In this document: positions 21,801-30,485 of the stretch, one piece after another | How the letters are laid out: each line of letters opens with the position of its first letter | How positions within the stretch are numbered: position 1 is the stretch's first letter | Source: a virus | Length of the DNA: 36,280 nucleotides | IMG/VR virus record: IMGVR_UViG_3300032050_000401 | Location: 1 to 36,280 of that record | Direction: 5' to 3' (one strand) | The notes under the pieces: generated by a model | The model's input: only the letters and a program-made list of their open reading frames with translations | Told to the model about the DNA's origin: nothing | Databases searched by the model: none | Made by a program: the position numbers and the translations under genes

Positions 21801-24695
21801 ATGGGGCAGATGGGGAGCGCCCCGTTTGCCAGTACGCGCCGCCGGCGACGGGACGGCGGGGCGTTTTCCCCGCTGGCCCTGTACGCCAACGGCGAAGCCG
21901 GGGGCTGGTACGACCCGAGCGACCTGACGCCGGAGAAGGTGAGCTGGCGGCGGAACCTGCTGACGTATTCGCAGGAGTTCGACAACGCGGCGTGGTTGAA
22001 ACTCAACGCAACGGTCACGGGAAACACGGCGGTCGCACCAGACGGCACCACGACCGCTGACCGTTTGGTTGAAACAACTGCCACTGGCGAACATGCGCTC
22101 CTTCAGGGCGTCACGGTGACGGCTGGTGTGACGTACACTGGAACCGTGCATTTGAAAGCGGCTGAACGCAACGTTGTGTTTGTGGCGTTGGATTACAATG
22201 GCTTCCCAGTAAACAACGGGGCGTATTTCAATCTGAGCAACGGTACCGTGGCGTTGCAGCGAGCAAATACCACGGCGCGGATTACGCCACATCCGAGTGG
22301 GAACGGGTGGTATATCTGCTCAATTACGGTCACGGCGTCAACAAGTACGGCAACGGGTGGACTGTACATCGCCTCAACTGACGGCACGACAGCCTCAACG
22401 GGCGTCCCATCGTATACGGGCGACATTACTAAAGGTTTCCTGTTGTGGGGCGCACAAGAGGAAGCCGCCCCCACCGCCACCGCCTACCAGCGCATCACCG
22501 ACTTCACGTCGGACTTCCTCGCGGCGTTCCCGCAGCACGCGCTGTATCAAGACAGCGCCGGGACGACCCCGGTGATGGCGCTGGGCCAGCCGGTCGGGCT
22601 GGTGCTGGACAAGAGCAAGGGCGGGCTGGCAAATCTGGGCAGCGAGCTAGTCACGAACGGCACGTTTGATACAAATGTCACCGGGTGGACGGCGCAATCC
22701 GGCGACACACTGGCGTGGGACGCAGGCAATGGCGGACGGCTGAAGATTACGGACACGAACTCAGCCGGCGCTGGCATTGCGTATCAGACGATTAATACCG
22801 TTGCCGGTGTTGGGTACTTTGTGCAGTATGCCTCGTCGCTTGGGAACGCGCAGCAGACACGCATTTATGTTGGAACGTCAGTCGGCAACAGCTCAATGGG
22901 CGTTGCTGTAAACAACGCGGATACGACGTTTGGCACGTTGTTTTTTACAGCATCGGGTACAACCGCCGTATTGCAGTTTGTGTGTCAAAGTACGGGAGCG
23001 TTTGCATACCTTGACAACATTTCGGTTCGTGCCGTCCCCGGCGCCCACGCGATCCAAGCCACCAGCGCCTCGCGCCCGACGTGCGATGCGCGGGTGAACC
23101 GGCTGACGTATAGCGAGCAGTTTGACAATGCCTTCTGGAGCGATAAGAACAACGTCACCATTACGGCAAACGCGGCGGTCGCACCCGATGGAACCACAAC
23201 AGCAGACAAACTGATTCCAAACACGACCAACGGATATCACAACCTTGGGTCGAGTTTTATCGGGGATGTGGCGACCACGGTGCGTATTTCGCTGTACGCG
23301 AAAGCAGCTGGTTTGAATCTGATTCGCATCTCCGGTGGGAATCCCGGCACCAACTTTGTGCAAGCGGATCTGAGCACGGGAGCGTTCACATCGGCCAATG
23401 TCACCGACGCCAGTGTGACATCGGTGGGTAACGGCTGGTGGCTGCTGTCGTGTGTGTTGCCTGCAACCGGCGGGAGTAATGGGTTCTTCTATGCCGTTTG
23501 CCCCAATCAGACGAACGGCACATACACGTTGTGGGCAGGCAACGGTACCGATGGCGTGTTCATCTGGGGCGCCGATTCGCGGTTCAGTTCCGACGCCTCG
23601 CTCCCCTACCAGCGGGTGGTGACGGCGAGCGACTACGCGGACGTGCAGGCGCCCCGGTATCTGACGTGTGACGGCGTGGACGATTCGCTGTACACGGCGG
23701 CGAGCGTGGACTTTGCGACGTGGACGAGCGGGACGCGGCGCAACCTGCTGACGTATCCGAGCGCGTTTGATAACGCGGCGTGGAATCTGTTCAACGCAAC
23801 CGTGACTGCGAACACGACGGTTGCGCCGGATGGCACAACGACGGCAGACACGGTCACGACGAACACGAATCCGGCCAGCAATGGCATTTGGCAGTCGGTC
23901 ACCGTGACGGCCTCGACGCAATACACGTTCAGCTTTTATGCGCGGCGTGGAACGGCGACTGACCTCAAATACTCCGTGTACAACAACACGGGCGGTGCCG
24001 ACATCGTCGCGGCGACATCGTACTACAGCAGCACATCCAGCACGGACTGGAGTCGGATCACGCTGACGTTTACGACGCCAGTCGGATGCACCAGTATTCG
24101 CGTGTACCCAGTGCGTGACGCGGGGTCGCTCGGCACCATGTTCATCTGGGGCGCCCAGCTCGAACTCGGCAGCACCGCGACGGCGTTCCAAGACGTGGGC
24201 ACGGACAAGATGACCGTGGTCACGGGGGTGCGGAAGCTGAGTGATGCGGCTGGCTACGGGATTATCGCAGAACTTGGGAATCGAAATAGCACCCAAGCCG
24301 GATCCTTTAGCCTAACCGCGCCAGCGGACGCAGCGTCTGCAACATATGCGTCGGTTATTGAAGGGTCGTCGGCATTCACCTATCGACCGGCGACGTTTGC
24401 TGCGCCGATCACGAACACCTTTGCAGCTTTGTTCGACATTGGCGCAACAACCCGTGAGACGGAAAACATCCCACGAATTAACGGAGTGGTAGAGCAGGAC
24501 AACCCGCAGGGCGCGGCAGACGCTGGCACCGGCACCTTCGGCACCTACGTCCTGTTCATCGCCCGCCGCAACAACGCTTCCCTCCCCTTCAACGGTCGCC
24601 TGTACCAGCTGATCGTCCGTGGCGCCCAGACGGACACGGCCACCGTGCAGCAGACCGAACGCTTCGTGGCCGGCAAGACGGGGGTCCAGATATGA
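21801..24695 (+). CDS. Modular spike/adhesin with repeated carbohydrate-binding-like modules
   Basis: A 964-residue protein. ATG 21801 was chosen; the open frame reaches 21750 but overlaps the upstream gene. After a short basic start come three related modules beginning near residues 50, 430 and 645, each with 'LLTY...FDNAAW....NATVTANT.VAPDGTTTAD', a shape typical of phage head-spike and carbohydrate-binding jelly rolls. At least the first and third close with 'FIWGAQLE-like' ends (LLWGAQEEAAPTATAYQ, IWGAQLELGSTATAFQ). A different CBM-like unit (ELVTNGTFDTNVTGW) sits near 285-425. The C-terminal 160 residues look like a concanavalin A/LamG lectin (RLYQLIVRGAQTDTATVQ). It is a likely receptor-binding protein for cell-surface glycans. 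No depolymerase active site is evident. Confidence 0.78.
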   Translation: MGQMGSAPFASTRRRRRDGGAFSPLALYANGEAGGWYDPSDLTPEKVSWRRNLLTYSQEFDNAAWLKLNATVTGNTAVAPDGTTTADRLVETTATGEHALLQGVTVTAGVTYTGTVHLKAAERNVVFVALDYNGFPVNNGAYFNLSNGTVALQRANTTARITPHPSGNGWYICSITVTASTSTATGGLYIASTDGTTASTGVPSYTGDITKGFLLWGAQEEAAPTATAYQRITDFTSDFLAAFPQHALYQDSAGTTPVMALGQPVGLVLDKSKGGLANLGSELVTNGTFDTNVTGWTAQSGDTLAWDAGNGGRLKITDTNSAGAGIAYQTINTVAGVGYFVQYASSLGNAQQTRIYVGTSVGNSSMGVAVNNADTTFGTLFFTASGTTAVLQFVCQSTGAFAYLDNISVRAVPGAHAIQATSASRPTCDARVNRLTYSEQFDNAFWSDKNNVTITANAAVAPDGTTTADKLIPNTTNGYHNLGSSFIGDVATTVRISLYAKAAGLNLIRISGGNPGTNFVQADLSTGAFTSANVTDASVTSVGNGWWLLSCVLPATGGSNGFFYAVCPNQTNGTYTLWAGNGTDGVFIWGADSRFSSDASLPYQRVVTASDYADVQAPRYLTCDGVDDSLYTAASVDFATWTSGTRRNLLTYPSAFDNAAWNLFNATVTANTTVAPDGTTTADTVTTNTNPASNGIWQSVTVTASTQYTFSFYARRGTATDLKYSVYNNTGGADIVAATSYYSSTSSTDWSRITLTFTTPVGCTSIRVYPVRDAGSLGTMFIWGAQLELGSTATAFQDVGTDKMTVVTGVRKLSDAAGYGIIAELGNRNSTQAGSFSLTAPADAASATYASVIEGSSAFTYRPATFAAPITNTFAALFDIGATTRETENIPRINGVVEQDNPQGAADAGTGTFGTYVLFIARRNNASLPFNGRLYQLIVRGAQTDTATVQQTERFVAGKTGVQI
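21948..24200 (+). repeat. Three dispersed copies of the spike module
   Basis: Module starts are at 21948, 23091 and 23736; at DNA level CGGCGGAACCTGCTGACGTA (21948) and CGGCGCAACCTGCTGACGTA (23736) differ at one base, while the middle copy is more diverged. Such near-identical segments can recombine to lose, gain or swap modules. Confidence 0.7.
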
Positions 24696-24865
24696 AACTC
24701 TGGATCGTGAAGGATGCCTATCTAACGATGCTGGTCCGTGCTGAATCGGAAGACGAGGCGGTGCAGCTGGCGCAGCAGTCCACCAATGGGCCGCTTGAGC
24801 GAGTCACTTGCACCGCGTTGCCGGTGGACGGGGAACCGGGCGTGTTGCTGACGGAGGAGTCATGA
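24692..24865 (+). CDS. Small protein (57 aa), unknown
   Basis: ATGA overlaps link it to the spike gene (24692-24695) and to the next gene (24862-24865). The sequence begins KLWIVKDAYLTMLVRAESED and continues EAVQLAQQS, a strand-helix arrangement; the C-terminus is acidic (LLTEES). It resembles small ferredoxin-fold-like phage proteins but no family is certain. The double overlap is the main support. Confidence 0.6.
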   Translation: MKLWIVKDAYLTMLVRAESEDEAVQLAQQSTNGPLERVTCTALPVDGEPGVLLTEES

Positions 24866-25338
24866 GCGACACGTTCCTGACGCTGATTGCCCCCGACGCC
24901 CCGGCCCCGCCGGTCGGGGATGTGTTCTTAACGCTCATCGTTGAGGACGCTGAGGTGGCGCTGGCCCGCACCGTGGCCGCGACGATGTCGCCGGGTGGCG
25001 TGGGGATGTGGACCACGCCGCTGTCGGCCACCGGCCAGCTCCCCGCCACGCATTGGATTTCGACGGGCTGGGTGCCGGCGGGCTGGCAGGCCATCGTGCC
25101 GACCCAGACGTGGGAGCAGGCGGAGGACGGGACGTGGACGGAGACGGGCAGCACGCCGGGCGATCCGGACGCCGTACTGGCCGCGTGTGAGGCGGCGGGG
25201 TTGGAGGTCACGGCAGCGGAGATCGCGGCCTTGTTCGCGGCGGCGGACGTGACGGCGCAAGACCCGTGGGTGGCGATGGGGCGGTTGGGGCTGCAACTTC
25301 TTTCATCATCGGACGTGGAGCCGATCAGCGATGAGTGA
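24862..25338 (+). CDS. Fibre-associated protein, unknown
   Basis: A 158-residue acidic protein with ATG 24862 in an ATGA overlap and GGAGGAG just upstream. The start is internally repeated ([22 protein letters not shown]); the middle is Trp-rich ([21 protein letters not shown], then [13 protein letters not shown]); the end is helical ([20 protein letters not shown]). It lies between spike and fibre genes, so a chaperone or accessory of the adhesins is plausible. Confidence 0.6.
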   Translation: MSDTFLTLIAPDAPAPPVGDVFLTLIVEDAEVALARTVAATMSPGGVGMWTTPLSATGQLPATHWISTGWVPAGWQAIVPTQTWEQAEDGTWTETGSTPGDPDAVLAACEAAGLEVTAAEIAALFAAADVTAQDPWVAMGRLGLQLLSSSDVEPISDE

Positions 25339-26359
25339 TTATCGAGATATCAACAGCTTAAATACCACCCCGACGGCACTGATTACGGGGGGGGATAAGG
25401 TTCCGTTCTACAATACGGGCGATGCGTATGCATACGCCATGACGCTGGACCAGCTGCAGAGCTGGGTGCTGGCCGGGGGCACGATTGACCCGACGTTTGA
25501 TGACGTGAGCGCGGACACGGTGACCATCACCGGCACGACCGGCAATACGCTGGTGGTGGATACGAACACGTTGGTAGTAGACGCGACGAACGATAGCGTT
25601 GGCATTGGCACTACCTCTCCAAGCAGTTTTGCGCGGTTTGCCGTGCTGTCTGGCGCAACGGCCAACACTGCATTTTTCGCTTCGACGACAGCAAACGCCT
25701 ATTCCGCATCGGCGTTCTTCAGTGGCTGGTCGCTGGCATTGAGAAGTGCGGCCAATGCGACGGGCAACGCGACCGGAATCCGGTTTGCCAGCAGCGCGAG
25801 CGGCGCGTACGAAGGGCTCTTTGGCTTTGTCCAAAATGCAAGCACCTACGGCGATTTCGTTTGGCAGTCTTATAACGGATCGTATGGCGAACGGATGCGC
25901 CTCGACGCCTTCGGCAACCTCGGCCTCGGGGTCACGCCGAGTGCGTGGAGCGCATCGTTTAAGGCGCTACAGGTAAGCACCGCATCGTTGTGGAGTTCTG
26001 GCGGGTCCAACGCGCTGATCGGCGCAAACTATTATCACGACGGAACCAACCGGCGATATATCTCGACAGCGGCGGCGACCGAATACGGACAAAGTGGTGG
26101 GTCGCATATCTGGTACACCGCCCCATCCGGCACCGCCGGCAACGCGATCTCGTTTACAACCGCGATGACGCTGGATGCGTCGGGCAATCTGCTGGTTGGC
26201 ATGACGACAACCGCAACGTCGAGCGCCAAAACGCTGCATCTGGCAAACGCGACGGTCCCGACGGCCAATCCGACGGGGGGTGGCGTGTTGTATGTCGAAG
26301 CCGGTGCGTTGAAGTATCGCGGCTCGTCGGGAACAATTACAACGATTGCCAACGCCTAA
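25331..26359 (+). CDS. Tail fibre-like protein
   Basis: A 342-residue protein that begins eight bases inside the preceding gene. The N-terminus ([20 protein letters not shown], then VPFYNTGD) looks like an attachment domain. Further on come beta-helix-like strands ([18 protein letters not shown]), and the phrase [16 protein letters not shown], then [20 protein letters not shown] and [20 protein letters not shown]. These 'GIGT.SP'-type repeats are typical of phage and bacterial fibre shafts and tips. No chaperone domain is seen. It is the second adhesin of the first block. Confidence 0.72.
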   Translation: MSDYRDINSLNTTPTALITGGDKVPFYNTGDAYAYAMTLDQLQSWVLAGGTIDPTFDDVSADTVTITGTTGNTLVVDTNTLVVDATNDSVGIGTTSPSSFARFAVLSGATANTAFFASTTANAYSASAFFSGWSLALRSAANATGNATGIRFASSASGAYEGLFGFVQNASTYGDFVWQSYNGSYGERMRLDAFGNLGLGVTPSAWSASFKALQVSTASLWSSGGSNALIGANYYHDGTNRRYISTAAATEYGQSGGSHIWYTAPSGTAGNAISFTTAMTLDASGNLLVGMTTTATSSAKTLHLANATVPTANPTGGGVLYVEAGALKYRGSSGTITTIANA

Positions 26360-26377
26360 CTTTCTGAGGATTTTTCT

Positions 26378-26623
26378 ATGGCAACCCCTGTGGTCATCAG
26401 CAGCGCAACGATTAACTACACGGCGGGCACGACCGACTGCCAGTGTTCGATTGAGACGGTCGTCCTCTCCATCGGTGTCACCTACGTCGGGACGCAGGTC
26501 TCGCTGGTGAGCGCCGATCTGGCCCCCGACTGGACGGACGACCAGCTCTGTGCGGCGGTCGCGGCCAAGCTCGGCGTCCCGGCGGCGGATGTGTCGGTGG
26601 CGACGGCCCCGGTGGCTCCGTGA
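26378..26623 (+). CDS. Small protein, unknown
   Basis: An 81-residue protein with GAGGA seven bases before ATG 26378. It is strand-rich (VVISSATINYTAGTTDCQCS, then TVVLSIGVTYVGTQVSLVSA) followed by a short helix (DDQLCAAVAAKLGV). It carries three Cys and no recognised motif. It lies just after the fibre and before a run of tiny coupled genes. Confidence 0.58.
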   Translation: MATPVVISSATINYTAGTTDCQCSIETVVLSIGVTYVGTQVSLVSADLAPDWTDDQLCAAVAAKLGVPAADVSVATAPVAP

Positions 26624-26799
26624 GCGAGCCGGTCGTGGCGCCGGACGTGACGGTGACCTTCACGGCTGGGGAGGCGCAGGCGCTCTTGGCGCTGTGCGAC
26701 ATCGCCGTGAAGGCGGCGGGCATCCGGGCGGCTGACGCCGCGCTAACGATTGCGAAGAAGGTCGAAGCGGCGGCGCAGCCCGCACCGGTGGCTGGGTGA
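26620..26799 (+). CDS. Small helical protein (59 aa), GTG start
   Basis: GTG 26620 overlaps the upstream stop (GTGA), and its own stop overlaps the next GTG start (GTGA at 26796-26799). After a short strand start (VTVTFTAGEAQALLALCDIA) it is helical and Ala-rich (VKAAGIRAADAALTIAKKVE). No family. The paired GTGA overlaps and its place before the portal operon support translation. Confidence 0.55.
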   Translation: MSEPVVAPDVTVTFTAGEAQALLALCDIAVKAAGIRAADAALTIAKKVEAAAQPAPVAG

Positions 26800-27104
26800 C
26801 AGACGCTCCGGTGGTGGCGCTGATCTGCTCTGGGGCGCTGCTGTTTGCGGTGCACCGGATCGCCTCGGCGTGGGAGCAGGTGGCCGAGGTGAAGGCCAGA
26901 CGGGCCGAGCCGATGCCCTCCGCCCCGGGGATGATCCCGGCAGCGGTGGACATCCCGGACGATCTGATTGCGGTCGCGCTGCAGGAGAACGAAGTGTGGG
27001 CGCAGGAAGAGGTGACCCGGGTGATCCGGGAGAAGTACGACGCCTACAAGGATTGGAATAAGGTGAGAGCCGCGATGGGCCTTGGCCGGAGAGATGACGC
27101 ATGA
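26796..27104 (+). CDS. Small membrane-anchored protein before portal
   Basis: A 102-residue protein from GTG 26796 (GTGA overlap) to a stop overlapping the portal start (ATGA). The N-terminus has one hydrophobic helix (APVVALICSGALLFAVHRIA), then a charged helical region (EVWAQEEVTRVIREKYDAYK) and a basic end (GLGRRDDA). One-pass topology suggests inner-membrane location; a spanin or holin-like role is possible but unsupported. No family is recognised. Confidence 0.6.
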   Translation: MTDAPVVALICSGALLFAVHRIASAWEQVAEVKARRAEPMPSAPGMIPAAVDIPDDLIAVALQENEVWAQEEVTRVIREKYDAYKDWNKVRAAMGLGRRDDA

Positions 27105-29338
27105 CGATGCCGCCGTTGGATAACGAGGTGTTTGCGGGCGCCGTCATGGAAGACGAGCTGGCCCGGATCATGGAGGGGTTGTCGAACAACCCGCTCTCCC
27201 CGAACGAGCAGGTGGCGCCCAACCCGCCCGAGGACACCGGCGAGCCGATGTCGGAGCGGGAGGCGGCGCTGGTGCGGGCGCTGTACGGCTATGACATCCC
27301 GCTGGCCGATCCGACCCTTCGGGAGGATATGCCCGCCTGGGCGGCGTGGTGCCGGGGGCTCTGGGAGTCCCGGCGAGAAGCGGTGCAGATGCACCTCCAT
27401 CTCGTCGAGCGGAACCGGCTCTTCCGGGCCGGGCAGCAGTGGATTTCGGCGCAGGGACTGGGGCCGTGGCGGGAGCCGAGTCGGCCCCGGGATGCGGCCC
27501 GGGTGGTCTACAATATGATGGACAAGGCGCTCGACCAGCGCCTCCAGATCATGATGGACCAGAAGCCGGGCTTTGTGGTGACCCCCACCACCCAAGACCC
27601 GGAAGACAAGCGGAAGGCGCAGGCGCAGCAGCTGGCGCTGGAGTACCAGTTCGAGCAGCAGAACATGCTCCGCGTGGCGCGGGAAGCGGGCTTCTGGGCG
27701 CAGACGGATGGGGTCAGCTTCTGGCACCTGCACTGGGATCCAGACAAAGGCCCGTGGGATGAGCGGCTGGGGGAGCGCCCCGGCCAGCGGAAGCCGCTGG
27801 GCGATCTTGGCTGTCAGACCCTCCGGGTGGAGCAGGTCCGCGTCTCGCCCAATGCGACGGCGACGCAGGCGCCCCATTGGGTGGTGATCCGGGAAGTGAT
27901 TGCCCGGCAGGAGGCGGCGTATCGGTACGGCCTGACCGGGCTGGATGCCAGCGCGTCCAGCCTGCAGACGGGCAACACGCCCACCTACAGCGGCTCGGAA
28001 GGGATGGGCGCGTGGGTGTTGACGCAGACGACGATTGGCGAGGGGCAGCGACTGCGGGACGAGGAAGTCACGGAACGCTTCACCGTCTACCTCGCACCCC
28101 ATCCGGATGTCCTCCCCGAGGGGCTCCAGATGGTGGTGGTCGGGGACCATGTCGTGTTTGGCCCAGCCCCATTGCTCTGGGGGGCGATCCCGGTGGTGCC
28201 GGTGCGCGACGGCAGTAGCGATCCGTCGTATTACCCCCGCCCGGTGATGGAGCAGTGGATCGACCATCAGATGCGCGTCAATGCGCTGCTCTCCAAGTGG
28301 GTGGAGAACATCCGGGTCAACGCCGGGGGCCGGTTCTTGACCCGCCCCAACGCCATTGCCACCGAGACGTTCATGGGCGGGGTGACCTCCATGATCGAAA
28401 TCCGGGGCGCTGGCCCGATGTCCGATTCCATCCAGCCGGTCAACGGCTTCTCTGTCGGGAACGACGTGAAGGAAGCGTTGGCGCTGGAGAAGCAGGCGTT
28501 TGAGAACGCCTCGGGGTGGAACCAAGTCAGCCGAGGACAGGCCACGGGCGAGTCGGGCCGGGCGATTATTGCCACCCGCGAGCAGCTGGAGCGGGTGTTC
28601 AGCCCGGTCGTGACCGCGCTGGCCAACGCCTTCACCGACTGGTCGAAGGTGACGCTGGCGGGCATGGCGTGGGGGTATGACGTGCCCCGGGCCTTGGGCG
28701 CGGTGGGCAAGGGACGCCCCGATCTGGCCCGGGCGGTGAGTGCGTCGGACTTTGACGGGCAGTCGGATGTCCGGGTGGAGCCGGCCACGATGATGCCCAT
28801 GCCGATGGCCTTCCGGATGTACCTGCTGGACAACTGGCTCCAGTCGGGCGTGATCGATCTCAAGGAGTACCGGCGCCGGCAGATGTTTGCCGTGGCGCGG
28901 GATATTGCCACCCCGGACGAGGATCAGGAGGCCCGCGCCAAGCGGGTGGCGGACGCCATCCGGATGCAGGGGCCGATCCCGGAGATCCGGTGGCAGGACA
29001 ACGAAGCGATCCATCAGGACGTGCTGGAGCGGGAGATCCTGCTGCAGGACGACTTGGATCCGATGATCGTGGCGGTGGCCCAAGAACGGTGGATCGCCTT
29101 GGCCAACCAAGCCGCGCAGAAGCAGGGCGGGATGGTCCCGCCCACGCCGGGTGCTGGCCCCGGACCCCAAGGCGGACCCCCCGCCGCCAGTGTTCCCAAC
29201 CTGCCGCCGGGCCAGTTGCCGCTCGCGTCGGGCAATCCACCCATCGGGGTTGCGCCCCTGATGCAGCAGACGCTTGCCGGGATGCCGGAAGCGGAGGTGG
29301 CAGCCCAGCAAGCGGATCGCTTATCCCGGCAGGCGTAG
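27101..29338 (+). CDS. Portal protein (P22 gp1-like)
   Basis: A 745-residue protein. Family landmarks include RLFRAGQQWISAQ, RVVYNMMDKALDQRLQIMMD (the conserved 'N....I...'), the beta/helix wing (EVTERFTVYLAP, VVFGPAPLLWGAIPVVPVRD) and the long helical crown with SGWNQVSRGQATGESGRAII. Positions, length and the 'RGQATGESG.AI' segment fit large podoviral portals. As a dodecamer it fills the vertex, docks the terminase and later the adaptor. The C-terminal 60 residues are Pro/Gln-rich. It starts in ATGA coupling and is followed by the scaffold gene. Confidence 0.85.
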   Translation: MTMPPLDNEVFAGAVMEDELARIMEGLSNNPLSPNEQVAPNPPEDTGEPMSEREAALVRALYGYDIPLADPTLREDMPAWAAWCRGLWESRREAVQMHLHLVERNRLFRAGQQWISAQGLGPWREPSRPRDAARVVYNMMDKALDQRLQIMMDQKPGFVVTPTTQDPEDKRKAQAQQLALEYQFEQQNMLRVAREAGFWAQTDGVSFWHLHWDPDKGPWDERLGERPGQRKPLGDLGCQTLRVEQVRVSPNATATQAPHWVVIREVIARQEAAYRYGLTGLDASASSLQTGNTPTYSGSEGMGAWVLTQTTIGEGQRLRDEEVTERFTVYLAPHPDVLPEGLQMVVVGDHVVFGPAPLLWGAIPVVPVRDGSSDPSYYPRPVMEQWIDHQMRVNALLSKWVENIRVNAGGRFLTRPNAIATETFMGGVTSMIEIRGAGPMSDSIQPVNGFSVGNDVKEALALEKQAFENASGWNQVSRGQATGESGRAIIATREQLERVFSPVVTALANAFTDWSKVTLAGMAWGYDVPRALGAVGKGRPDLARAVSASDFDGQSDVRVEPATMMPMPMAFRMYLLDNWLQSGVIDLKEYRRRQMFAVARDIATPDEDQEARAKRVADAIRMQGPIPEIRWQDNEAIHQDVLEREILLQDDLDPMIVAVAQERWIALANQAAQKQGGMVPPTPGAGPGPQGGPPAASVPNLPPGQLPLASGNPPIGVAPLMQQTLAGMPEAEVAAQQADRLSRQA

Positions 29339-29345
29339 AGGATTT

Positions 29346-30467
29346 ATGACGGCTCCTGTAGCTGCTGCTCCGCTGGACATCGCCGACGCCATTGCTGACG
29401 CCGTCGCGTCAGCCATGCCCGTCCCGCAACCCGAGGGTGAGGATGTCGCTGCGCCAGATCCGGATACTCCCGAAGCGGCTGATGACGCCGCGCCTGAAGC
29501 CGACGTGGCTGACGCTCCCGCTCCGGCACCGGACGCGGGCGAAGCCTCGGGTGATGATGCGGGAGCGGAGGCGCCCAGTGACGCACCGGTGGAGCTGCCA
29601 GACGGCTACGTTGCCGTCCCTACCGTGGCCGAAGGACTCGCCACCGAGTTCAAGCTCTTAGACGGCGAAGGCGAGGTGGAAGTCCCGGCGCTGATGGTGG
29701 AGTACAAGGCGAACGGGAAGGTCCGGCAGGACCGGCTGGATCAGGTGGTGAAGCTGGCCCAGTGGGGGGTGTACAATCAGGAGCGCGAACAGAAGCTCCA
29801 GCAGGAGACGCAGGGGAAGGTCGAGGAGGCGCTGCAGGCGCTCAAGGAGCGCGAGGCGCAGATGGAGCGCCTGCTGACGGACGAGGATTTCCTCTATGCC
29901 GTCCGGGAGGCGTATGCCGCCGAGAACACCCCGGAGAAGCGGGTCGAGCGCGTGGAGGCGGAGAAAGCCGCGATGCGCGTGGAGTACGAGTTGCAGTCGA
30001 TCAGTCAGGCCGGAGAACAGTTTTATCAGGCGGAGGTGGCGCCAGCCCTGCAGTTGATTCAGCAGGCACTGCCCACCCTCTCCGCAGAGGAGCTGGAATC
30101 CAAGTTGCAAATGGCGCTCCAGGCGCACGTCGAGGTGGCCCCCAATGGGGTGGCCTACGTCCCGCCGTCACGCTACGACGCCATCCGGCAGTACATCGTC
30201 GAGGATCTCGCCTTGTGGGCGCAAGCCGCCCATACCCGGCGCCATCAGCCAGTCGCACAACGCTCCGCCGAACAGGCCAAAGCGGCGGCTGAACTGGAAC
30301 GGGCGCAGGTCGAGGCGCAGAAGGCCAAGCGCATGGTGGGCCAGAAGCTCAAGCCCGTGGGGCAACCCGGGGCGACCGCTGACCGGCCAGCCAAGGCGAA
30401 GACCATTGTCTCGGTAGACGATGCCGTCGAAAGCGCCCTGTCGTCGGTGCTTTCATCCATTCGTTAA
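29346..30467 (+). CDS. Scaffolding protein
   Basis: A 373-residue protein; ATG 29346 has GAGG upstream and the longer frame lies in the portal gene. The first 100 residues are acidic Ala/Pro/Asp-rich and disordered (EGEDVAAPDPDTPEAADDAA). Then a small 'LPDGYVAVPTVAEGLATEFK' unit, a long coiled coil (about 165-260, QKLQQETQGKVEEALQALKE) and a basic C-terminus (AKRMVGQKLKP), which in scaffolds binds the capsid. Position between portal and capsid genes is the standard place. It would drive prohead assembly and leave before packaging. Confidence 0.82.
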   Translation: MTAPVAAAPLDIADAIADAVASAMPVPQPEGEDVAAPDPDTPEAADDAAPEADVADAPAPAPDAGEASGDDAGAEAPSDAPVELPDGYVAVPTVAEGLATEFKLLDGEGEVEVPALMVEYKANGKVRQDRLDQVVKLAQWGVYNQEREQKLQQETQGKVEEALQALKEREAQMERLLTDEDFLYAVREAYAAENTPEKRVERVEAEKAAMRVEYELQSISQAGEQFYQAEVAPALQLIQQALPTLSAEELESKLQMALQAHVEVAPNGVAYVPPSRYDAIRQYIVEDLALWAQAAHTRRHQPVAQRSAEQAKAAAELERAQVEAQKAKRMVGQKLKPVGQPGATADRPAKAKTIVSVDDAVESALSSVLSSIR

Positions 30468-30485
30468 TCGTCGAGGAATCTTTCC

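Noticed and set aside
22893-24296. A 467-codon minus-strand frame opposite the spike
   Set aside because: Arg/His-rich antisense frame with no motif; the spike modules on the plus strand are convincing.
21801-26359. Diversity-generating retroelement acting on the spike or fibre genes
   Set aside because: No reverse transcriptase or template/variable repeat pair is visible in the window.
27044-29311. A 755-codon minus-strand frame opposite the portal
   Set aside because: High GC produces long antisense frames; its composition is His/Arg/Pro/Leu-rich, while the plus frame is a recognisable portal.
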